The notes under the pieces are model-generated. The model saw only the letters and a program-made list of their open reading frames with translations, did not search any database and was not told where the DNA came from. Shown piece by piece: positions 11,701 to 24,400 of a DNA stretch of 64,000 nucleotides. How positions within the stretch are numbered: position 1 is the stretch's first letter; every line of letters begins with the position of its first letter. The position numbers were made by a program, and so were the translations under genes. Source of the DNA: Acanthoscelides obtectus (lineage: Eukaryota > Arthropoda > Insecta > Coleoptera > Chrysomelidae); NCBI GenBank assembly GCA_963669975.1, contig CAVLJG010000005.1:20751688-20815687 (forward strand), read 5' to 3'.

Positions 11701-14700
11701 CCAATAAAAAATATCAATTTTATGTATCTTGCAGTTAACTCATACATTAAATAGATAAAAAGACTTCCTGGTTTCTCACCACAAAGCGAAAGTCTCGATC
11801 CAAAAGATCGTCCACCCCAGTCCAGTTTTCGTAATAAGGCATTAGCAGGTATGCGCTTAATAATACCTTGAAGAAAACGTTCACCAAAATATTTGTCACT
11901 AGCCACCACTTCGCCAATATAAGCTTCGTGATTTTTGGGAGCATCTCATACCGATGAACTGGTACTCCTTGTTCCAAGGCCGACGTAACTATTAACTGCA
12001 AATGAAGATTCAATGAAAATAATTCAATTGTTATCAGAAGTACTTACCCATATAAAGCTTTTAATGTCCCCATTTTGTTCATGGAATTTAGTTGCAACCT
12101 TGTACAGCAGAATTATTGCTATGTTAGATAGGATAACAAATAAAAAGAAATAGTTTTTCAGAAGTAGCCCGTGAACCAAACTGAAAGAAATACGAGAAGA
12201 CAATAGATATAATAATAATAAACGGCTTTATTGGCGGAGTTTAGCACAGCTATTCTTACACTCGACCTTTCTAAAGACTAAAGCTTAATTCTAATTTGAC
12301 ATAAAAATATGGTATTTTACATATACAGTAAACGATTGTATGTCTATCAATCTAACTAAAAAAAGAAAATAACGGTAATTGATCACAGGGAATTTATTCA
12401 TTGATCCTCTTCTGAATTCCTAGAAGCCGTTTTCTGAGATGCAGTTTGAAACGGATGTTATTAGTATTTGATATATCGATATTCCTGCTATAGATGTTAA
12501 AGAGAGACACTGCATTATACGTGAAAGATCTATAAAAGAGTGATGTTACATACATAGGCATTGTAAAATAGGTTTATATTGACATTATGTATACTTGACC
12601 TAGAGACCAGCTTTTCTACTAAATATACTGGATTATTAGATAGATAGATAGATACATTTATTGTTTTGTAGATCATAAAAAATGACATAAGACTCGTCCT
12701 AAGAGGGAGGTACATAGTACACATAATTAAAAATAAAAACGAAACAAACATAAGTATTTACAAAGTACAAACAGGGACAACTTAATGCGTACAAACATTC
12801 ACATATAAAAAAAGTTTAAAAAAATATATCACAGTGCGAGGTATTCAGACAAAGAATAGAAACATTTTTCAACTAATAATTTGCGTAGTTTACATTTAAA
12901 ACTAGGAATACTACTGACATTCCTGAGGTTAGCTGAAAGTTTGTTATATATTCTGATGCAGGTGTATTCCGGTGACTTTTCGAACAGCGTCAGTGTGTCT
13001 TTTGGAATACTCAGACTCTCACCTGCCCTTGTATTATAATGTGTGTTGATGTTTCTGTTCTGTATAAATTTTGTTTTGTTTGTATGTGCGAAAAGGGCGC
13101 ACTTATAAATATGAATGCTTGGTAGAGTCATGATGTTTTTACTTCTGAAGATATCTCTGCAGGATTCTCTTCTACGAATGTTGAATATCAGTCTTCTGTT
13201 GAACAAATGCTCTAGAAATTGAAGTTGCTTGTCCCCAAATTATGATGTTCCTTGATAAATGTGAGTGGACGAGAGCATAATATACATCTAGTAAAGCTGA
13301 CTCTGATAAGCAAAACTTGATCTTAAGAATCGCATAATATGATTGGTTCAACTTTTTACGCACACTGTCCATGTGTTGTTGCCAACTGAGCTTTGCATCC
13401 ATTTCTATTCCCAAGGATGTCGTAGTCTTCGATGTCTCATGATTTGCTAGAATAGGGGCGTTTGTATAAAAATCTACAACATCTGACTTTTCGAGGTTTA
13501 AAATCAAACGATTTGCTTGGCACCACCCCTTCATTTCACATTTTAATCCATTTATTTTTGCAATAATGTCATTGCGTGAGGTTCCACTTACAAGAACTGA
13601 TGTATCATCCGCATAATTTGTTACAAATCCAGAGAGATGCAAATCACTTATATACAGAATGAATACAAGGGGTGCTAAAACTGAGCCTTGCGCTACTCCA
13701 ATGTCGATACTGTACGTTGCGGTTGTTTTGAATTTCCTGTCAGACAGGAAAGACACTACCCAATCTAATATAAAACCTCTTAAACCCAAATAAAATAATT
13801 TTTCCTCGAGAAGTCCAATGTCAATTGTATCGAAAGCTTTCGATAGGTCAAAAAAGATGCCCGCGATACATTTATTCATATCGAGCTGTTTATATATCTG
13901 ACATACAAACTCATAAGTAGCTGTCTCTATTGAATGAAGTTTCCTAAATCCATGCTGCGAGCTTGGGATAAGGTTGAATTTTTCAGCATATCCCAAAATT
14001 CTTGAATAAATCGCTCTTTCGATTATTTTAGAAAAGATTGACAACAATGTTATGGTGCGGTAATTATCAACTTGAGTAGGATCTCCCTTTTTTGGAACGG
14101 GAACTATTATCGCAAGCTTCAGGGATTTAGGAAATTTGCCTTGATAGACAGACATGTTAATTAAAGTTGTGAGAGGACCTGCAATTTCATTTAAAACACT
14201 TTTAATAACACGAGTAGTCACTACCACACGATTGTTTGTTTGGAAGGTTGGATATGATTAATTTCACTTCTTCATCGGTGACCTCAGTGTAGAACATTGA
14301 ATGCGCTACTTGAGTTTTAGCTTCTGCTGCTGGTACTGGGGATCCTTTGAAGTGGTGTTGGAGCTTACTTACTACTGTGGTTGAAAAATGTTTCCCAAAA
14401 GCGTCAGGCACACTAATCTGTCCCATATCTCCACCGTAAGTGAAATTACTCCAGAGTTCTTTTTACGTCCAAGCTCCTGGTTGACTATTTGCCAGATCTT
14501 TTTTGTCTTATTATCAGCTGTTTTAATTTCGTTGCAGTTATATTGCTGCTTGGCCATTGAGATCAGTTTGCGATGTTGCTTTTTTCTTTCAATATACGTT
14601 TGCTTCAGATTTATACCTTGCTCGTTCTCTTTTGTAAGTTTGTACAAATTTCGTAGATTGTTGCTCGACTGCTTTAACTCCGGTGTTATCCATGATTTGG

Positions 14701-15405
14701 GTTTTGTTAAATATCTGCACGTAATAACTTTCTGAGGACATGGCCTATCGAAATGCCACAGAATGGTGTTGAGGAATCTTTCGAAAGCATCATCTATATC
14801 GGGCTCTTCAATATTCCAAGATTCTTGAGAGAGACTTAATCGCAGTTCTTCGAGATTACAATCATCAGTTTTCCTTACAGTATAAGATTAGAATTAGAAT
14901 ATAATACACGATTCAATGTTGTTAGGTGAAAATATTTGAACAGAGAATTGATATTAAGCTATTGTCAAAGCCTGAAACTATTAGATATGTGGTCAAATTT
15001 ACGGAAGTTACAGACAAAACGGCAACAGTTATTTTGCAATCTCTGCAGGCTCATTTGAGTCGAACAGTCCAGTCATGGACAAAAAACTATCAAACCATAA
15101 CTGATAATTGATAGCACTAAACTTTCAGCCAGCTTTTTCCTCGTCTTGAAGTTAATAATGTACTTATTGGCATACAGTACTTGCAGATTCAAATAACACC
15201 TCTAAGATATTGTTTTAATGTATTGTTGGTAACGTAACCTGTCATCTATAATCAAACCTAGTATCTTACAGCTAGTTGAAAAATAAAGTTGTTGTTCATT
15301 TAAGAACTCTCTGCTCAAGTTTTCTCGCTTGTGAACAGAAAAGTACAAGTTTCGTTTCATCAGCATTTAGTTTCAAATTGTCAGATACTGTTCGTAAGTC
15401 TGTGT

Positions 15406-15436
<31 letters not shown>

Positions 15437-18400
15437 TTTCCAACAGGTGAAACCCAATTACAGGAAACGCTGAAAAAAATAACAATTAAAGAGACATGGT
15501 TCTTGGACTTAAATCTATAGTATCACACATTCTAAATAAGATTGGATGATCTATAGCAGTTAATAATCGATGCACAACTGTCACTGTAAATATCACACGA
15601 TTCAGTAACACTGTTCATGACGCAGCACATGAGATTAATTGGCGATTTTGTCATAACATTTGTACGGCCAGCTTGACAATAGAATGCCGTTTGTTGTCGA
15701 CTCCCTAGCCTTGGAATGCGGAAACATATTTTTTCAAGTAAATTTTGACCGTCAATTTTATTGTCAATGAGGCCATACAAAAACGACAAAGCAAATATGT
15801 TTCGTCTTGTTGACAGTGAATCCAAATTGAAAAACTCTAATAGGGCACTATGGCCACAACCTCTTTCTGGATAAGAACCTGTGCATTTAAGGTGAAAATA
15901 CTTTAAAGCTTTACGTTGAATGGCCTCAAGGATCACGACAGAATTTTGCTATATAGGAGACCAGATCAGAGTCGCATACTCCAACTTGCTCCTGACAAAA
16001 GTAAAAAATAAAGTCATTAATGTATCAACATTGGAGAAACCCTTCCAGTTTCTACCTATGGCCACAACCTCTTTCTGGATAAGAACCTGTGCATTTAAGG
16101 TGAAAATACTTTAAAGCTTTACGTTGAATGGCCTCAAGGATCACGACAGAATTTTGGTATATAGGAGACCAGATCAGAGTCGCATACTCCAACTTGCTCC
16201 TGACAAAAGTAAAAAATAAAGTCATTAATGTATCAACATTGGAGAAACCCTTCCAGTTTCTGATACAGAAACCAAGTAGTCGAGTGGCAGCCGACGAGAT
16301 ATTGAGTATATGCTCAGTAAACGTTAGCTTGGTATCAAAAATGACTACAAGGTCTCTATAAGAGATTCATCTGTCTATAACCTGACCATTGATGTTATAA
16401 TTATCATAAATTAAATAGTTAACTTTTCTTGTATAAGTCATAACTTTGCATTTCGAAACATTCAGACTGAGACAGTTTCGTGAACACCATGACGAAATTA
16501 GAGCAAAGTCATCTTGCAACATGACGCAATCCTCGACTGTCTTGACTGACGTGCAGATTTTAAGGTCATCAGCGAAAAACAAATGGAAACACTTCAGTTC
16601 AAAAGACAAGTCGTTAATAAATATTAAAAACAATAATGGACCTAGATTTGACCCTTGAGGTACCCCAGACGTGGCCCGATAGTAATTCGACCTATGACCA
16701 CCATATTCGACAAATAACCTTCTATCCCTCAAATATGAATTCATGAGCAACAGCATTCCATCAGACATACCCACTGTTTTAAGCTTATCCAGAAGTGTAT
16801 AATGATCAACTTGATCAAACGCCTTCTGAATATCTGTGTAGATGACATCAACTTGTCCCTGACCGTCGAGTACTTCAGAAATGTACTGAGTAATTAGAGC
16901 CAAGTTGGTGACCGTAGATCTGCCTCTCATAAACCCCTGCTGATTAATAGAGACTGCACCCCTGACCGAGCAGTAAACCGTTTCATAAGCGATGATCTCA
17001 AACAACTTGCTGAAATTGCACAGGATTGCTATTTGGCGATAGTTGGAAATATCAGAGATATCTCCACTTTTGTGAATAGGACATATTTTAGAGGTCTTCC
17101 AGATATTTGGATATGTCTCTGATTTTAGAATTAGGTTGAATATGGAAGCCAGCGGTTTCGCTAGTAGGTATATGAATGCAATCTTTAACGAAAAAACTTG
17201 GAATACCATCACATCCAGACGTCATTTTGTTCTTTAATCTTTTCGAAGCCCTAATTACGCTTTCTTCACTTATATTTTTTAAAGAAATGATATCGGTAGA
17301 ATTATTTGTTGGAGGAGCTAACCCTAGTAGACCAGACGGGATAAAAACTGTTGAAAAGAAGGTAGCAAAACTGTCCACTATATCCTGAGGCGTATCGCAG
17401 ACATTGCCGTTAAGCGTCATCCTTGGAGGGATTCTAGATTGCTGTTTTTTGATCTGGGCAAATGACCAAAATTTGCTAGGATCATTGACAATGGCATCCT
17501 CAACCGATTGGACGTAAGCGGAGTAGGCAACACTGATCTGGTTCTTAATGAGGTTCCTAAAATTACTGCACTGATCATAAGAAAACTTAGTACCGTCACG
17601 TTTCCAGTTCCTCCTTGCTATGTCCTTCTTCTTGATATTAAGTATAATTTCACGTGTGAACCATGGGGGATACGAAAACATTTTATTTTTACATTTAGGG
17701 ACATGGACCTCAAAGATGTTATTGATAACTGAATACAAGGCGGTACAAGCGACATCAACATTAACTGCACTGATCACCTCCGTCCAATTAACATGCAAGG
17801 CTGTGTTGATTAAATCATTTGCCTGCTCCACAAGAGATGGTTCAAAATGAAACAGAAGCTGCGTGTCGTCAGCATAAGACTGAATGTGTGAGTACTGTAC
17901 GGATTTCAAGATATTAGCTATGTATATAATGAATAACAACGGTCCTAAAACAGGACCTTGAGGAACGCCTGATGTTATTGTTGTTATCTCAGATCTTTTG
18001 TTATGTAGAATAACGCTTTGCCTACGAATACTTAAGTTATTGCAAAATAAGTTCAACGCTGTATGGTCAAGGCCATAATGATACAGTTTTGCGCACATAA
18101 GTGAATGGTCAATGGTGTCGAAGGCTTTTGAAAAATCCAAGGATATAAGTAGAGTGGCAAGCGACCGTATAATTTCATCATTCAGATTTAAAAGAGCAGA
18201 GGTTGTATTATGTCCTCCCCTAAAACCAGACTGGTGCTTAGGGAGAATATTTTGATCTATTGAATTCTGATTTTGCTGTACATTAACTATTTTTTCTAAC
18301 AGTTTGGATGGAATGCATAGTAAACTAATAGGTCTCAAATGAGCAAGCTCAGTTGGAGCAGGGATCTTAGGTAAAGAGCATACTACAGCCTCTATCCAAA

Positions 18401-21400
18401 GTCGAGGAAAATATCCTTTCTCTAAGCAACAGTTTATAATGTATGTCAATGGATTTAATAACTCTAATATACAAAGCTTGAGCACACACGAAGGTTATGC
18501 CGTCAGGACCACTTGCATTTGATCTTATCTTCGATATATGCTCCAGTACAACACTTTGGTCAACAAAGCTGAACGTGAAGCTGGAATTACTCATTTTGCT
18601 GGAGTAAAATCTGGTAATAAGAGCATAAGATTCATTATTTTTAGTATATGCATACATGAAGTACCTGCTCATTTCATTAGGGTCGCTTAAGGATGGCGGA
18701 AGTGGAAAGGAAGAGGAATTATTTATATTCATGTTTTTCAGAGTTTTCCAAAATTGCCTATTATTTCTCTGAGAATGCAAATAGTTAAGATATGCACATT
18801 TTTCTGTTCTCATTGCCATCAATGCAAACTCGAACAATAATGTAACATAGTCAGTCAATAATCTTACATTTTCATCGATACTTTGTACAGTATAGATATG
18901 ATGTCAAGGAATGGAGCGTAAGTCCATCATGAACAGATCATGATCCAAGTTTCTATAATTGCGGTATGTGACAAACTTTTGACGAGAATTTTGTCGATAC
19001 AGATATATGAGATAGACGTTAGCGAACAATAAAGTTAAATGTAAAAATGTAGGGAAATAACACTGTAGACTGACATGAAACCAATACGTGGTCTGATGGA
19101 CTTCGCTTGATTCAATGCCAAAAACCATCAGGTCTTTCACAACACCACCGCCTTTGGACATAATATATGGATTTCTCTCTATAGACATTCTTATAGTTCT
19201 TTTTGCTCTTCTGCATGCCGAGACTAGGCAGAAAGATAACGCCCAACAATTACCTTATACGATCTCGAATGAAGGAATGTCTCTTAGAAAATATGGCTAG
19301 GTAATAGTCGTAATGTGTAATAGCAGGCATGGCTACATATCGGTAACGATCGTAGGTTATTGTAACACCACCAGAGCCAAAGTCAATACTTCCACTTCGT
19401 ATCTGAAATCAATAGGCATCAGCAGTCATAGTTTTTCAGATAAATACATAAACATACGAGGATCACGTTTGAGATAAGAACCGCCTTCTAATAGAGCCAG
19501 AGAAACTTTACGAGCGTTACTTTTATCACAAACTAAAATATGAATATTTTTCTTATTTATATTAATACACTGGACAACAAATTTTAGTTTTTTAATTGCA
19601 TCTTGTGGGAAAAGTGCACTTCTCTGTTAATTTTAGGGCGCTGAATCCAAAAATGACAATGAAATAAAAAAATTAGTTGCGGTTTAGAAAAAAAACTATT
19701 TATTTTTAAGGATATATTAAAAAAAGTAACAAGATTCATATACTTATAAGAATCACTATATGCGCTGTCTTTTTGCTATTCTTTTATGGATCGTTTCTGG
19801 AGCACCTCTTCCAAGAGTCCAACAGTAGTCTGCAAGCATGGAAGGATTCCACTTTCCCTGGTACCTTTTTTCCATTGTTGAAGTATCCTGATGAAAACGT
19901 TCGCCGTGCTCATCACTTACGGCTCCGCAATTGTCAGGAAAAAAGTCCAGGTGTTAGTGTAGGAAATGTATCTTAAGAGACATATTACAGCCCATCTTTT
20001 GATACGATGACAGAATATTTTTGACAAGGGTTTTATAGTTGTCAGCTTTTCTATTTCCCAAGAAATTAGTGACCACCAGACGGCAATCATTCCAAGCAGT
20101 TTTTTCAATACCTGTTAAAGTGTTTTCAAACTGTGTATCTGTCAAAATATTTCGAATCTGTGGCCCAACAAAAATACCTTCTTTAACCTTTGCCTCACTT
20201 AGTCTTGGAAATTTCTGACGCAGGTATTGAAAAGCTGACCCATCTCTATCTAATGCCTTGACAAAGTTTTTCATTAGGCCCAACTTGATATGCAGTGGTG
20301 GTAATAATTTTTTTTTCGAATCTACTAATGGCATATGCTGTACATTTTTTTGACCTGGCTCTAGAAATTGACGAACAGGCCAGTTTTGTCTGGTGTAATG
20401 AAGTGCCTTTGCCCGACTGTCCCACTCACACAAAAAACAGCAAAACTTTGTGTAGCCTAGCTGCAGCCCAAGTAAAAGTGCAACAACTTTCAAATCGACA
20501 CAAATATGCCATTGGTGCTCATCGTATTTTATGCATGTCAATAGGTACTTCATATTGTCATATGATTCTTTCATGTGAACTGCACACCCTACAGGAAGAG
20601 ATGGTAAAATATTTCCAATATGCAGTAACACTGCCTTTAAACTCAATGTTGAACTGTCTATAAACAATCTCCATTCTTCTGGGTTATAGTTTATATTTAA
20701 AGCCGCCAGTAAACCGTTAATGTTACTGCAGAAAACCAAGTTATTCTCCATATTGAAAAATGGTTCTAAGTCTTTGTGGCGTTTACGAAAAACACATACC
20801 GAAACATCGTCTTCTAACAAGTTCCACTGCTGCAGTCTTGATCCAAGTAACTCTGCCTTACATTTTGGAAGTTCTAAATCTCTTACAAGATCATTTAATT
20901 CTGACTGTGTTATTTTGTGCGGTTGGTGGCATGACGTGCTCGGTATAAAATCAGGATCTCTTGACGTTGATGGCATATCTTCTTCCTGACGAATCACTCG
21001 ATCGCCATGATCTGATTCGTTTTCTGATTAGCAAGTGTAGGATTCTGGGGGTTTTGGAATAGGATTTTCGTCACTGTGAGGCACAGGTCTCATCGCAGAT
21101 GGTATGTTTGGGTAGTTAATAACCGATTTTTTTTTCTTGGACATACCTGTGGCTTGTCCAACACAAGGTACCATGCAAAAGTAACAATCATTAATATGAT
21201 TTGTAGGCTCTCCCCAAACCATTGGGGCAGCAAAGCACATAGACCGTTTTTTGCCATTTAACCAGCTTCTCAGACTTGAAGCACATGTATTACAGCAGAT
21301 GTAAGGGGTGCCCACTGTTTGTCTTGATCACCTAGTTTACAACGGAAATAAAGCTGATATGCCTTTGTTATTAGTGGATTAATAGACCGTCTCTGAGACG

Positions 21401-24400
21401 CAAAAGTCACATCACCACACACGTAACAAAACTGATCTGGATTGTTTACACACTTTCGAGACATCTTGCATGAACGCTGTCAGCCAACTGAGGAAAAAAT
21501 GGCTAATATAAAACAATATAATGTACACGTATGTATAACGTAACACAATCATGCCGATTACATCATCTTTCCTTGCCGAACATAAAAATGTAGCACGTGC
21601 ATTGTTGTGAATTACAGTATATTAACACTGTCACAACAGGAACACATATAATTACCGTATCTCTAAAACTTGAACTAATATTGAAAAAATAAGTTTCATT
21701 GCGGTTTTAGCACACTAAAAATAGTAACATTTTGTTGATTTTATTTAGGATATTTTTTGGCTGTTGATCAGTGTAATTTGTCAAGTCATGGAACTAGCTT
21801 TTGGATCCCGTCGTCTAAGAACGGCGCCACCTGACCGTTAAACCAGTTAGTAACAATTGCTTTCAACATATCATCATTTTTCACAAAGAAGTTCTGGAAA
21901 AAGATGATAGTCTGATAGTGCTAAGTGCTGTTTAATGGATGATCTAGTAACTCTCATCGAGAGTTGTCCAGTTACGTCTGTGTTTCTGCCGTAAGGCCAA
22001 GCTTTGCCGTGAAGCTGTCGGCGAATTTCAGCTGGAGGATTTTTTGCATTTAAAAACCGAATTACTGAGCGCACTTCACAGTTGGTATGACTAGAATAAC
22101 CACACAACCTGCACCGACAGTGAAAGTATAGTGAACGATTGGCCAAAAGTGTCTGAGGTTAAACGGACGTTACGAGGCGGGATGCGCGGGCACGTTGCGC
22201 AATCGGTCCTTACTTTAAAAATGGCACTCGTATAAAGCGACAAATTATTGTACTAATTATTATCCTTCGCCTCTCAAAGATCGGCATCCGTATAGAGCAA
22301 CAGGGCTGTAGACTTGACCCTGAAAAAGTTTCGAGGCCAAGGTCAAGAGAGAATTGCAACGTTGGTGGAACAAGGTATGCACTCACAAGGCTTAGCATTT
22401 GCACCTTCGATGACCAGGATCCCACATGTGAAATTTTTCTCAAGATGTAGGAAAAGTTGAGATCTTTGCTCAAAGTGTCTAGCATACTAAATTCAGTTCC
22501 TGTCACATTTTTGGTATCGAGTCTGCAATCAGAAATATTTGCTATTAATTTTGACATACCTACAAGAACTCCTACTTACCTTCTATAAAAATATGGCTCT
22601 ACATCTGTAAAGCCAACATCAAACTGGTAACCCTCGAAGTTGGAGAAATCATTTTTCATTTTTTCCACATGCAATGTGTCTTCTGTACTCAACCTGTAGC
22701 TCTCAACTGTCTTTTTGGAATTGTAGCATGAACAGCGGTATACGCTTTCTTGTTCTCTGATGGTAAGGACTAGAGAGACATCGCATCTGATTGGCAGGAC
22801 ATTGGCACAACTAAGCAACCGTTTCCTTGTACTTATCAGGATTATGACGTCTCTGTTTGAGAAGCACGGCCTTTGGATAGTAAGTGGGACTACAAGTAAC
22901 CAATGAATTAGTAATTCTACTTATTGAGTGTAGAAGATTTTAGAACAAACTCTCGGACTTCCTTGCAACCGACAATTTCATCAAAATTTGAGCGAAAATT
23001 TCTAGGTTAGAGACCGGCCAAGGACTAGCGGACACACCGACAGACAGACAGATCGGTGGAAGTGGGTGAAAATAAAATACTTACTCGCCAGTACGTACAA
23101 GAAATAAAAAAAATTACTCCGCTGGATTATCTCGCAGCAAAGCTTATTTTTATAATCCTCATTGGCTCGTGATTTTGAGAAGCACTTATACGAGACCAGC
23201 ACGGGTATCACGTATCTTGAAAAGTGACATTATGCCGACTTTTTATGCTGGTTTTTTTGAAATTATGTAGGCTTTTCTACAAGTTATTAACTTAGCACTT
23301 AGTTGTACGTGTTGCCCAAACGTCATGAGGCTTGTCATTAATCTTGCTATTCGTCATTTATTTGTCTGGGCGGTCTGTAGGACCTTTGCCCATTAGTCAC
23401 TGTCTGATGTACGTTAGTCGAATCTGTCAGTCCTGGTTGCCCAGAAACCAGACAAAGTCAAGGAAAAAGAGAAAGGGAAAGATGAGAAAAAAGGAAAAGT
23501 ACAAAGAAAAACAGATATGCTTAGTTTAAGAGGAAACACCTAAGCTTTTTGACATGGTACACGGATTAATTTTGAGGTGAACTAAACAAATTTTTTGATT
23601 CGGTTTTGTTAGAGTGTAATTTTGAGTTTACTAAAGATTCACGATAACTTTTGATTACAGTGCGGGCCTTGAATGTTTACGAACTTGCTCCACTGTGTAA
23701 TCCACTGAGTCACGCAACAGAGGGTTGCTGTGCGATTCCGCTTGACTATAACGTCGCTGCGCCTGAAGCTTGACATAATCCCTCAAGTAAGGAATGTCAA
23801 GGTCTCTGTGTAGTGTCTCATTTGAGACATACCATGGAGCGTTGCAAATTGTCCGCAAAGTTCTGCTTTGCAGTACTTTAAGACTTTGCATGTGTGTCTT
23901 GGCAAGAAAACACCAAGCCGCATATGCATAAGTAATGGCTGGTCTAATAATCATTTTATATAGTCGAACTTTGTTTATCAAACTCAATTTGGAGGATCTA
24001 CATAACAAAGGATATAGTTGCCGAAACGCAATTTGGAATTTTGTTTTTATGGATGCTGTATGTTTCTGCCAGGTCATGCCTTTATCAAGGGTGACACCGA
24101 GATACTTGGCAGAATTTGTCCATGGTACACGATTTCCGTCTACAGAAACCTCTGCTGGGGGGCCGCGACGTTTTTTGGTACAATAAATAGCCTGCGTTTT
24201 CGAATGATTAACTTTTATCAGCCACCTTTCCGCCCACTCTAGAACTTCGTCCACCGCATTCTGCAACCCATCGTGAACCAGATCACCAGTACACGACTGG
24301 GCGACAAGTGCAGTGTCGTCAGCATAGAGGTAGACTTCACAGTTGCTGGGGGAAGGGACATTATGGATGAAAAGCGAATAAAGAATTGGTCCTAGGACCG

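Larger units (their letters stand above)
12212..18890 (-). mobile_element. LINE A: host LINE split by two later LINEs
   Basis: A jockey/CR1-like LINE on the minus strand, 5' truncated near 18890. Its parts are 18890-17801 (pre-RT and RT: SGVPQGPVLGPLLF, SYADDTQLLF, with a frameshift near 18370-18485), 15399 downward (continues TDLRTVSDNLKLNADETKLV, the palm-end of the same RT) and 12632-12212 (C-terminal end and a TAATAATAA-type tail). LINE B is inserted after residue ...DLIN and LINE C nearer the 3' end. The middle part (15000-14890) is heavily broken. The whole stack fills the IR intron between exons 4 and 5. Confidence 0.8.

Noticed and set aside
18904..19188. Hydrophobic open frame considered as the IR M1 exon
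   Set aside because: The exon at 12048-12180 fits M1 by splice sites, phase and direct continuation into the pore exon; this frame has no compatible phase.
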